Source: Bog-473 sp963743785 (GTDB taxonomy: Bacteria > Actinomycetota > Acidimicrobiia > Acidimicrobiales > RAAP-2). From it: a DNA stretch of 64,000 bases. Positions 55,901-64,000 of the stretch are shown here, piece by piece. Within the stretch, counting starts at the first letter, position 1, and each line of letters begins with the position of its first letter. A program made the translations under genes and the position numbers. The stretch is taken from contig CAVURD010000004.1 of the NCBI GenBank assembly GCA_963743785.1, positions 372,001 through 436,000 on the forward strand, written 5' to 3'. Below the pieces are notes generated by a model. It was not told where the DNA came from and searched no databases. It saw only the letters and a list, made by a program, of their open reading frames with translations.

Positions 55901-56722
55901 TCACAGTCGCCCGTCCTGACGTAACTCTTCGGCCACCCAGGAAGGTGAACGCCGCTCCTTGAAGGCGAGCCACCCTTCCAGGCATTCCGGCCCGGCGAGG
56001 CTTTCGTCCATCGACATGCGGTCGTAGCGGCCGTAGACCTCGTTGACGGCACGCTTGACGGCCAATCGGGCCTGCGGCGCCGTGCGACAACAGGCACTCA
56101 GCACCGAGCGTGCCTCATCGAGCAAATGGTCGTGCCCGGTGACACGTGTCACCAGGCCCCACGCACAGGCTTCCTGCGCGTCAAGCGTCCTCCCGGTGAA
56201 CAGCAGGTCGCGAGCCCGTGCGGGCCCGACCTGGGCCGGCAAGAACGCGGCGTAGCCCATGTCGGCGATACCCCGGTACAGCTCCGGCGCCCGGAAGGTT
56301 GCTCTCTCACTCGCCACCGTGACGTCGGACAACATGGCCATGAGCAGCCCGCCACCCTGGCAGATGCCATTCACCCCGCTGACGATCGGCTTTCGGGAGT
56401 TGCGGATCGCCTCAAAGGGTGTCGTGTCCATCCCGAGGAGACCCGTGACGTTGCCCCAGTCATCCATCGTTGGTCCACCGAGGTCACCGCCCGGAATGAA
56501 CACGTCGCCGGTCCCCGTGAGGAGCATCCCGGCCAGCGCGGGGTCGGCATTGACGACGTCAACCGCGTAGCGCACGGCGAAGTACATCGCCCCGGTCATG
56601 GCGTTGCGCGCCTCTGGACGGTCGACAATGCAAATGGCCAAACTGCCCTTGCGTTCGAATCGCACGTAGGGCGTACCGAGCCAGTCCCCTTCGGGCGGTC
56701 GGCCTTGGGTTTGATCATGCAC
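55901..56722 (-). CDS. Enoyl-CoA hydratase/isomerase family protein
   Basis: 273 residues from GTG 56722, preceded by GGAGGAGA. Crotonase features: DRPEARNAMTGAMYFAVRYA, GTGDVFIPGGDLGGPTMDDW, GVNGICQGGGLLMAMLSDVT, and the end of the fold GWLAFKERRSPSW. It acts on an acyl-CoA double bond. It starts 20 bases after the stop of the acyl-CoA ligase, so they form one operon headed by the TetR gene. Confidence 0.87.
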   Translation of the reverse strand: MHDQTQGRPPEGDWLGTPYVRFERKGSLAICIVDRPEARNAMTGAMYFAVRYAVDVVNADPALAGMLLTGTGDVFIPGGDLGGPTMDDWGNVTGLLGMDTTPFEAIRNSRKPIVSGVNGICQGGGLLMAMLSDVTVASERATFRAPELYRGIADMGYAAFLPAQVGPARARDLLFTGRTLDAQEACAWGLVTRVTGHDHLLDEARSVLSACCRTAPQARLAVKRAVNEVYGRYDRMSMDESLAGPECLEGWLAFKERRSPSWVAEELRQDGRL

Positions 56723-56742
56723 GATGTGTCTCCTCCGTTGGG

Positions 56743-58337
56743 TCAACTGTTCGATCGCTGGGGTATCTGGGCCGATGCCCCGCTGAACCTCTCCTGAAGA
56801 TCAGGCTTGTCCACTTTGCCGGCGATCGTGCGGGGCAGGACAGACATATTCTCCACCCGTTCGGGCCAAGCCTGCGGACGAAGGCCGTTCGCCTCGAGAT
56901 GCGCCGCGACTGACGTGACGTCGAACGGATCGTGCCCGGCTCGCAGCTCGATCACCGCGCACAGTCGCTCGCCCGTCCTCTCGTCGGGCAAACCCACCAC
57001 GACCGCATCAACCACGGCGGGGTGGAGGCGTATGAGTTCCTCGACCTCCGCCGCCCAGATGTTCTCGCCATTGCGAATGACGACGTCCTTGAGGCGTCCG
57101 GTGATGGTCACGAAACCTTCGTCGTCGACCGTCCCCAGGTCACCGGTGCGGATGAAGCCTCCTTCGTCAAAAGCGGCAGCATCCAGTGACGGGTCCACGT
57201 AGCCCTGCATCGTCTGAGGGCCACGTACCCGCAACTCGCCGACGTCACCGCGGCAACCGCCCCGCCCTCCGGTGACACCACCCGGAGTTCCACGCCCGGC
57301 AGCGGACGACCCTCGGTCAGTGACAATTTCTCGTCTGGATCCTTCGGCCGGCCCATGGTGAGCACGGGCGCTTCGGTGAGCCCCCAGCCTGACAGGATCC
57401 CGGCCCCGCCCAACTCCTCCTTGACCTCGCGATGGAGCCCGGGCGGCTTCGGCGCACCACCGCCGGGACAACAGCGCAAGCGGGGGAAGATCGGCCTGTG
57501 CGGGTGTTGACGTTGCACGTCGAGATAGCCCAGGTGGAATGCCGTACCGGAGCCGGCCATGGTGACGCCTTCACGACGAAGCGTCTCGACCGCCCGGGGT
57601 GGATCAAAGATCTCAATGAGGATGAGTGCCGCTCCTGAGATGAAACTGGCCAGCAGGTTGATGGGCCCTCCGACATGGGCAATCGGGAAAGCGAGTCCGT
57701 TGCGGTCAGACGGCACCATCTCGAGATGGGCTGCCATCCCTCTCGCAACGGCAGCCAGACCGCTGTCGGTGTGCCGTACTCCCTTGGGTCTTCCCGTCGA
57801 GCCCGAAGTGTAGAAGTACCACCGGACGAGGTCAGGCTGGTTCGCCCGGGGGGCGACGGGAGGTGGAGGCAGAAGGCCTGCACCGCTCTTCGGGGGCGGT
57901 CCTTCGAGCTCGAGTACCCGGGGGCGACCGCCGCGGTCCGCCGCCAAGGACCGGATCATCACCGCGTAGTCCACGCCACGTTGCGGCGGGCCGACGAGCA
58001 CCACGTCGATCTCTGCGTCACGCGTGATGAGACTGACGTCACGCTTGCGATAGATCGGCACGATCGGGACCTGCACCACCGACAGCCGTGACAGTGCCGC
58101 CATGAGCACACAGGTGTCGATCTTGGTGGGCAGCGCCCAGGCCACCACCGTCCCGGGCCCGATATCGTGCGCCGTGAGTCCCGCCGCTGACTCTTGGGCA
58201 GCCTGACGGAACTCGGAGAAGGTGAGGCGTCGACCGTCGTCATCCACCAGGAACAACGCATCGGGTGTCGCCGCAACCCGACGTTCGAGCTGCTCCCACA
58301 TGGTGGTCGGATCCGGCGCCACATCAGCTCGGCTCAC
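56743..58337 (-). CDS. Acyl-CoA synthetase, frameshifted
   Basis: About 530 residues from GTG 58337, overlapping the TetR stop by GTGA. Motifs: P-loop YTSGSTGRPKGV, GWGLTEAPVL, then after a frameshift near 57255 (CCGCCCCGCCC) ELRVRGPQTMQGYVDPSLDA, IRTGDLGTVDDEGFV, IRNGENIWAAEVEELI and the C-terminal IAGKVDKPDLQERF. It activates an unidentified carboxylate. Confidence 0.82.
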
Positions 58338-58975
58338 ACCGAGAATGCCCGAGCGACCATTTGATGCAACTCCGGCAGCGAAAGACGCTCTCCGGTGTCC
58401 GTGCCATCGGACATGATGGATGGGTCGACGGATTGGTACGCCGCCATCAGTCCGCTGAAGAGATGTGCCAGGACCGTGGCATCGCCGTCACGGAACTCGC
58501 CTGTCGTTTGCCCAGCGGCGAACAGAGCCGACTGCAGCCCCATTGATTCCGCCACGTTGTTGGCGATCACGGCGTCAAGTTCGCTGGGATCCGAGAGTAG
58601 CGACGCGTTGCCGTAGCGCAAGAGAAGTCGGCCGAAGGGTCGGAGGCGACGAAAGAATCCGATCTGAAAGTCGATGAGCATGTGCAGCTTCTCAGTTGCC
58701 GTACCCTCGCCGTCGAGGACGGCATGCATACCACGCATGAACTCGGCGCCGCGGCGCACGAACATCTGGCGAAAGAGGTCATCCTTTCCATCGAAGAAGG
58801 AGTACACCGACCCCACGGAGAACTCCGCCAGTTCGGCAATCTCCCGGAGGGACGCATCGTGGAACCCCTTCTCGCCGAAGACCCGCTCGGCCGCATCAAG
58901 AAGTTGACCTCGGCTCAAGTCTTGACGTTGGGTCCGGCGCTGTTCACGGCGGCCGTTGTCGTCGTCAGTAGTCAA
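58334..58975 (-). CDS. TetR-family transcriptional regulator
   Basis: 213 residues from TTG 58975 (LTTDDDNGRREQRRTQRQDL). N-terminal TetR HTH: LDAAERVFGEKGFHDASLRE, IAELAEFSVGSVYSFFDGKD, then a C-terminal ligand domain. It heads an operon with the ligase and hydratase and is divergent from the SDR gene. With the GntR at 34896 it is a candidate regulator of the shared sites; an upstream inverted repeat (59093-59110) could be its own operator. A longer, AT-rich open frame to 59137 was not used. Confidence 0.85.
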   Translation of the reverse strand: MTTDDDNGRREQRRTQRQDLSRGQLLDAAERVFGEKGFHDASLREIAELAEFSVGSVYSFFDGKDDLFRQMFVRRGAEFMRGMHAVLDGEGTATEKLHMLIDFQIGFFRRLRPFGRLLLRYGNASLLSDPSELDAVIANNVAESMGLQSALFAAGQTTGEFRDGDATVLAHLFSGLMAAYQSVDPSIMSDGTDTGERLSLPELHQMVARAFSV

Positions 58976-59357
58976 TGGTCCACCCAATGGGAGCCGACCC
59001 GCCGAGCGAACGCCGGTACCCAGCGCCCCATTCCGAGCAATTTGTCCACGCCACTCCAGTTCCCGAGGGTCCGAATCCGGCTGATTCCGAAATTTGAGTT
59101 GCAGTTCAAAATACTTCAGGTCAAATTCAAAGCCCAATTACGGGCCCGCCATCGTCGCAGGTAGCCGCCCCGTGTCCACGGGCTGCCCTCCACCTCTGGT
59201 CGTGTAGATCGAAACCCAAGGCACGGATTGTATATGATCTGCATTGTCCGCAATCAAGCGCTGGCCCAGTCCGGATCGTCACCGCACCGGCGCCGGGGGC
59301 GTCCTCGGTGCTCGACCGTGGGTTCATGGGGATCGCGTTCTCCAGAAAGCTGTCGCC
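58976..59357. other. Divergent control region of tetR-like and SDR genes
   Basis: 382 bases without a gene. It contains TTTGAGTTGCAGTTCAAA (59093-59110; arms TTTGA and TCAAA), a second TCAAATTCAAA, and shared site 8 (59226-59248). Both are plausible operators. Confidence 0.5.
59226..59248 (+). promoter_or_regulatory. Shared regulatory site 8
   Basis: GATTGTATATGATCTGCATT plus GTC. TATGAT can be the -10; a TTG lies at 59244, but the SDR start is placed at ATG 59358, so a 5' leader of roughly 110 bases is expected if the promoter is used. Confidence 0.55.
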
Positions 59358-60179
59358 ATGGCCGAGTCACCCGTCGCACCAACCACGATCAAAAAGGGGT
59401 CGATCGGGCCCGGGCTGAAGGGTCGGCGTGTCCTCGTCGTCGGGGCGTCGGCTGGCATCGGGCGGGCCTTCGCCGCACGCGCCCTCGATGTGGGTGCTCA
59501 CGTCGTGGTCACTTCCCGCCGGGCCGATCGCCTCGACACCCTGCTCACCGAGGCCGACACCGACCTCGGCATCGTCGCGGTCGGCGATGTTCGCAAGGAG
59601 GAGGACTGCAGGCGAATCGTGGCCGAAGCTGGATCCGCCCTGGGGGAGATCGATCTCATCCTGTACTCGGCCGGAGTGGCGCCGTTGGAGCCATTGGCTT
59701 CGACCACCGCCGCCGACTGGGCGTCCGTACTGGAAACCCACGTACTCGGACTGCACCATGTCGTGCAGGCCGCACTCGAGCATCTGTCTTCTGCCGCCGT
59801 GGTGGCGGTGCTTTCATCGGAAACCGTGGGAAGGCCACGATCCATGATGGGTGCCTACGGAGCGAGCAAGGCGGCACTCGAGGAGTCGGTGCGGACCTGG
59901 AGTATTGAGCAGCCCTTGGTGCGTTTTTCGACCATCGCCGTCGGCGGGTGCTTCCCCACCGAATTCGGTGACTCCTTCGATCCCGGCCACCTCACCGACG
60001 CGCTCAATGACTGGACTCGTCATGGGCTCATGACCGAACAAATGCTTGATCCCGAAGATGTGGCCGGGACGCTCGTCGGCATACTCGGGACCGCCCTTGA
60101 CCATCCGGGCGTCGGACTCGAGCACATGGTCATTCGGGCGAACTCTCCCGTGGTGGGCGCCCCTCCGACACCCACGTGA
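59358..60179 (+). CDS. Short-chain dehydrogenase/reductase
   Basis: 273 residues from ATG 59358 (an AGAAAG lies upstream). SDR features: GRRVLVVGASAGIGRAFAAR (GxxxGIG), VVVTSRRADRLDTLLTEADT, SAGVAPLEPLASTTAADWAS, LSSETVGRPRSMMGAYGASK (Ser and Tyr-x3-Lys). It oxidises or reduces a hydroxyl/keto group with NAD(P). Divergent from TetR under shared site 8. A TTG start at 59244 is possible but adds a poorly conserved tail. Confidence 0.85.
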   Translation: MAESPVAPTTIKKGSIGPGLKGRRVLVVGASAGIGRAFAARALDVGAHVVVTSRRADRLDTLLTEADTDLGIVAVGDVRKEEDCRRIVAEAGSALGEIDLILYSAGVAPLEPLASTTAADWASVLETHVLGLHHVVQAALEHLSSAAVVAVLSSETVGRPRSMMGAYGASKAALEESVRTWSIEQPLVRFSTIAVGGCFPTEFGDSFDPGHLTDALNDWTRHGLMTEQMLDPEDVAGTLVGILGTALDHPGVGLEHMVIRANSPVVGAPPTPT

Positions 60180-60195
60180 GGACGGTGGCCACCCT

Positions 60196-60926
60196 TCACA
60201 TCGACTCGACGCCGTCGGCCATCTGATCCAGCAGGTCGGCCAGGGCAGCCGGGGCTTCACCGGCTACGCCGTGGCCGGCATCAATGTCAACGACCTGCAC
60301 ACCTCCCATGTGGGGCAGCATCATTTCGACCAGCTCGGGAGTCACGACACGATCTTGCCGGCAACGGATGAACGTCCTCGGAAGCTCCGGTGGCACCCGG
60401 CTCCAACCGTCATAGACCTCGTGGAGGGGTCCGGGCGCCTCCAGGCCCATGCGGGGATCGTTCTCGACGATTTCGAGCTCGGTCGAGATGGGCGGCTCGC
60501 CCGGTCGAAGCCCGCCCAACGTCTTGCCTTTGGCCATCTCACGGACCAGGTCCAGGTGGTCGACTGCCAAGTCTCGAAGGCGCGGCTTGATGTAGTCGAC
60601 CGGGCGCCGGCCGTCCGCCGGCACGGTGGCCGCCACGAACACCAAACGAGCGATCCGGTCGGGGAGTCCGGCCGCCACTTCCGGTATGACATACCCGGCG
60701 GACGAGTGTCCCGACCAGGACGACTGACCCGAGGTCGCGTTCGATGATCTCATCAACGACGGCGCCGACCCACTCGGCCCGCGTGACGGTCGAAAGGTCA
60801 GACGGGCTGTAGCGACGGCCGGGCAGGTCCATGGCGTGCGCCGGGAGAGCGCAGGTAGGGCAGGACCGGATCCCACATGGTTGAGGTGACGGTGCCTCCG
60901 TGCACCAGCAGCAGCGTTGTCGTCAT
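60196..60926 (-). CDS. Alpha/beta hydrolase, frameshifted
   Basis: About 243 residues from ATG 60926 (AAGGAGGCGGAG upstream). Pieces in order: MTTTLLLVHGGTVTSTMWDP, MDLPGRRYSPSDLS, EIIERDLGSVVLVG, then SAGYVIPEVAAGLPDRIARL, joined across frameshifts near 60838 and 60718. The nucleophile Ser lies in VGHSSAG; the His is in DIDAGHGVAGEAPA. The substrate is unknown; it ends the operon that starts beyond the right edge. Confidence 0.72.
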
Positions 60927-60984
60927 GCTCCGCCTCCTTGGTCACTGCTCCACCCCATTGGTTCGGTCCGACCGAGAACGGTGC

Positions 60985-62205
60985 TCACCGGGGAGTGATC
61001 TGCACGGCGAGTTGATCGTGCCGGCGAACCATCAGGCTGGACACCCATTGTGGTGGCTGCTGAGGATCGAGGTGAATGGCGCTGGTGTGCTGCAGCAGCG
61101 CCGTGAGGACCACGCGAGCCTCAAGGCGCGCCAGCGGCGCGCCGACGCAGTGGTGAATGCCACGGCCGAAGGCAACGTGACGGCGGGGGACCTTACGCTC
61201 GAGGTCGATGTCGTCAGGACGGTTGAAGGTCCCGCCGTCACGATTGGCGGCGCCCCACAGGAGTAACACCGTCGACCCGGCGGGGATCGGCACATCACCC
61301 AACGTGGTGCCAGAGGGAACGGTCCGCAGGAGGAAGCGGAACGGAGACTCCAGGCGCAACGCTTCCTCGATGAAGGCAGGGATGCATTCTGGATTGGCCC
61401 GGAGATGGTGCTGCAGATCTTGATGTTCGGCCAGCATTCGGACGGCATTGCCGAGCAAGCTCGTCGTTGACTCACCTCCGGCGCTCAGCAATGTATGGAG
61501 GAGTACACCACCCTCTTGAAGGTTGAGGATGCCGTCGTCGATCCCGCGAGCGACGGTGCCGAGGATCTCATCGTTGGGGTTCGTCGCCGCATCCGTGAGT
61601 TGTTCGGCGATCCACTCCTCCACTTCAAGGGTGCGGCGATGAGTGACTCCAGCTCCGGCAGAGTGGCGGTGGCGCTCAGCATGGACGTCGAATCAAATGC
61701 GGCGCGCAGAAGTTGCATTGGGTCGCTGTGGCGAAATCCGATCAGGCGGCTCATCACCGTAATCGGCACAATGTTGCCAACGCTCGCCATGAAATCAACG
61801 CGGCCATCACCGATTGCTCGGTCCAGACAGCCCAGAGCGACCTCGGACACCTCCGGCTCCAGTGCGTCCATGCGATTTCGCCACCAGCTCCGAGAACACG
61901 ACCTCCCGGTGGACCTTGTGCTTGGGCGGATCGGCGGTGGCCAAGACGTCAACGCCAGCGTCGCCGAAGGAGACCCGGTTGGGAAGGCCCGCCTCGTCTC
62001 GGTACAGCAAGAAGCGAATATGCGACGAGAAATCCTCGACACGGGACGCCGCTTCGGCCAGTAGCGGATAGGTGCTGACGGTGAAGACGTCAGTACCTGG
62101 GACGTGCCATACCGGTGCCTCCGTGTGCAGCCGACGGTAGAAGGGGTATGGATCGTCGATGACGGCGGGATCGAGAAGGAGCGTGCCGGGAAGAGCCACG
62201 GTCAT
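60985..62205 (-). CDS. Cytochrome P450, frameshifted twice
   Basis: 406 residues from ATG 62205. The N-terminus (LDPAVIDDPYPFYRRLHTEA), the middle (DFMASVGNIVPITVMSRLIG) and the C-terminal half are in three frames (shifts near 61888 and 61625). The C-terminal part has the I-helix GGESTTSLLGNAVRMLAEHQ, EEALRLESPFRF (ExxR), and heme loop FGRGIHHCVGAPLARLE with Cys. A monooxygenase; the substrate is unknown, with partners not in view. The start overlaps the SnoaL-like stop (ATGA). Confidence 0.82.
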
Positions 62206-62630
62206 TGGCTCCCTTCTGAAGAGGCTGCTGATGCCATTTGGCGGAACATCTGGCTCGGGTCCTGGTAGGCCCATGTGGCCACGACCTTGTCTTCGGCGAT
62301 CTCGTAGACCTCGCAAATCGCGACGTCGATGCTACGGCCGTTCGAGGTCAGGCCGACGTAGTCGGCCGTCTGGGTGCCACGCAGTCGCCATCGCGCGCAC
62401 ACGAAGACACCCTCGCTGATCAGGAGCTCCTCGTCGAGTCGGAGTGGACTGAACGCCCTCACAAGCTGCCGCAGGCTTTCCGCCACATCATCGAGACTCA
62501 GAGGCTGGTCGAGCCCTGATACCCACCTCTCACACGTTGGAGCGAAGTGCGTGATGTAACCGTCGACGTCACCTGCGTTCATTGCCGCCACGGCGGAGCG
62601 TATGGCGACTGCGCTCGAACTGTCACTCAT
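62202..62630 (-). CDS. SnoaL-like / NTF2-fold protein
   Basis: 142 residues from ATG 62630. The SnoaL-type pattern is VAAMNAGDVDGYITHFAPTC at the N-terminus, GVFVCARWRLRGTQTADYVG and ICEVYEIAEDKVVATWAYQD in the barrel. Members are polyketide cyclases, isomerases or unknown. Starts 28 bases after the ligase stop and overlaps the P450 start, so it is in the same operon. Confidence 0.82.
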   Translation of the reverse strand: MSDSSSAVAIRSAVAAMNAGDVDGYITHFAPTCERWVSGLDQPLSLDDVAESLRQLVRAFSPLRLDEELLISEGVFVCARWRLRGTQTADYVGLTSNGRSIDVAICEVYEIAEDKVVATWAYQDPSQMFRQMASAASSEGSQ

Positions 62631-62658
62631 CTGTCCCGTTCCTCCCCGTTCCTCCGGA

Positions 62659-64000
62659 TCAGCGTCGGTCATAGGCAATGCCGGACGTCTCGCAGTCGAA
62701 CACTGCGCTGCTGAGGGACTCGTCCCGGAGCTCCCGTTTCAACACCCGGCCCACCGGGCTCCGGGGCAGCTCCGACCTGAACTCGATGTAGCGCGGGAGC
62801 GCGAAGTAGGGAAGCTGGTCGATACACCACCGGAACAGTTCCGCCTCGGTGAGTTCAGAACCTGCCTTGAGGGTCGCCGTGATCTTCAAGTCGTCCTCGG
62901 TGAGTTGACTCGGTACGGCGTGCACCGCCACGTCGGCGATCTGACCGTGTCCCATCAGGATCCGCTCGACTTCGAAACTCGAGATGTTCTCGCCGCGACG
63001 GCGCAGGTAGTCGGCCTTTCGGTCGACGAAATAGAGGTAGTCGTCGTCGTCGACATGCCCGATATCACCGGTGTGGTACCACCAATTCCGGCTGCTCGAC
63101 ACGGTTGCCTCGGGCTGACCCCAATAGCCGGCGAACATGACGTGAGGTCGCTTGGGACGGATGACAATTTCGCCATCTGTTCCCCGGGCCAGTTCATTGT
63201 CGTCATCATCGAAAATGCGCACATCGAAGTATTCGTCGTTGATGACGCCTGCGGCGTTGGGCCGGTTGGTCATGCCCGTCGGCTGCCACGACACCAGGCT
63301 CGCCTCGGTCACGCCGTACGCCCCGGAGAAGGTGCGGACGCCGAAGCGCTGGCGGATGACCTTGTCCACTTCGACCGGCATGGGGGCGGCGCCGATGAGT
63401 CGCAGACTTCGGTTGGCTTCGGGGGATCCCGAAAGTGGCATCTCCGGGCGGTCGGTGTCGTGGGCCAGGAGGTAGGCCATCGTCCCCAGGGTCGACGTGA
63501 TGGTGGCGCCCACCCGGTTCATCTCGCTCCAGAAGTTCGACACGGAGAACCGTCGGTAGATGGCGGCCCGCCCACCGTAGAGAAGCGGCCCGACCACGGC
63601 GGTGGTGATGGCATTGAAGTGGAACAACGGCAGCGGGGTCCACACCACGTCGTCGGCCGTCCGATCCCAGCAGACGCCGATCTGTTCGGTCAGGGCAGCG
63701 TGATAGTTATGGCTCAGCATGCAGCCTTTGGAGAGGCCGGTCGTCCCACCCGTGTAGACGAAGGTGGCCAGGTCACCTGGTGACGGCGCCGCGGTGGGCG
63801 GCGCGTTGGTGGCGGTCAGCAAGTCCGTCCACTTGTGCACGTTGCCGGGAAGCGTCTGCCTCCGCCTCGCCGATGACCACGAGGTGGTCGAGATCCCCAC
63901 TCTGTCCGAACACCTGGGCTGCCCGCTCGGCCAGGGACGCCTCGACCACCAGCACCTTGGAGCCGGAGTCGGACAGTTGGTGCCGGAGGTACTCACCCTT
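62659..64000 (-). CDS. Acyl-CoA synthetase, 5' end beyond the window, frameshifted
   Basis: At least 447 residues; the start lies off the right edge. A frameshift near 63860 joins QVFGQSGDLDHLVVIGEAEA to the main frame. Motifs: VYTGGTTGLSKGCMLSHN, SGAYGVTEASLVSW, WWYHTGDIGHVDDDDYLYFV, YLRRRGENISSFEVE, and the C-terminal VGRVLKREL with catalytic Lys. It makes a CoA thioester and heads the SnoaL/P450/hydrolase operon as seen. Confidence 0.83.
   Translation of the reverse strand, partial: RVSTSGTNCPTPAPRCWWSRRPWPSGQPRCSDRVGISTTSWSSARRRQTLPGNVHKWTDLLTATNAPPTAAPSPGDLATFVYTGGTTGLSKGCMLSHNYHAALTEQIGVCWDRTADDVVWTPLPLFHFNAITTAVVGPLLYGGRAAIYRRFSVSNFWSEMNRVGATITSTLGTMAYLLAHDTDRPEMPLSGSPEANRSLRLIGAAPMPVEVDKVIRQRFGVRTFSGAYGVTEASLVSWQPTGMTNRPNAAGVINDEYFDVRIFDDDDNELARGTDGEIVIRPKRPHVMFAGYWGQPEATVSSSRNWWYHTGDIGHVDDDDYLYFVDRKADYLRRRGENISSFEVERILMGHGQIADVAVHAVPSQLTEDDLKITATLKAGSELTEAELFRWCIDQLPYFALPRYIEFRSELPRSPVGRVLKRELRDESLSSAVFDCETSGIAYDRR

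Noticed and set aside
58976..59137. Upstream extension of the TetR gene
   Set aside because: The added residues are unlike TetR N-termini and cover the candidate operator TTTGA-N8-TCAAA.

Overview
The window looks like a chromosomal segment of a high-GC actinobacterium, most likely an uncultured member of the Acidimicrobiia. The evidence is an MshA-type mycothiol glycosyltransferase, F420/LLM-class oxidoreductases, FCD-type GntR and TetR regulators, paired half-size acyl-CoA dehydrogenases, and many GTG or leaderless starts. Around thirty single-base frameshifts break otherwise well conserved genes, often at G or C runs. I read most of these as uncorrected sequencing indels, so many genes are annotated as one locus spanning a frameshift.

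Region 1-10.8 kb is core and regulatory: mshA (cut by the window edge), an XRE regulator, sodA, a DksA-like protein, a PLP enzyme, and a divergent pair of unusual citrate synthases (one with an N-terminal DNA-binding domain, one with an N-terminal CBS pair). Small membrane proteins, a PNPOx-like protein, a coupled MerR/PP2C pair and an LLM oxidoreductase follow.

Region 10.8-25 kb is accessory: a gene-poor stretch with a duplicated leader-like element, a lone Flp-type pilin, a secreted protein, a secreted glycoside hydrolase, and a 6.2 kb segment bounded by copies of the tRNA-Lys 3' end. That segment carries small unknown genes and a 1363-residue secreted beta-helix/FN3 protein with five near-identical 267-bp repeats. 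Next come tRNA-Lys(TTT) and a P450/DUF6295/dienelactone-hydrolase operon.

Region 25-32 kb holds a secreted NHL-repeat protein overlapping a GH78-like rhamnosidase, a lipoprotein TAP-type peptidase, an ArsR/SRPBCC pair with a self-overlapping promoter-operator, and an alpha/beta hydrolase.

Region 32-64 kb is a large acyl-CoA catabolic locus: four or more acyl-CoA ligases, about seven enoyl-CoA hydratase-family proteins, three acyl-CoA dehydrogenases, a thiolase-like/DUF35 pair, a MaoC-type hydratase, a CaiB/BaiF CoA-transferase, three SDR/LLM reductases, an amidohydrolase, a P450, and GntR and TetR regulators. Nearly every transcription unit between 33 and 59 kb starts at an AT-rich, roughly palindromic site close to GATTGTATATAATATGCATT that also contains the -10 hexamer. 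This suggests one local regulon. The thiolase-like/DUF35 pair, the heteromeric dehydrogenases and the MaoC hydratase resemble steroid or isoprenoid side-chain degradation sets; the substrate cannot be named from sequence alone.
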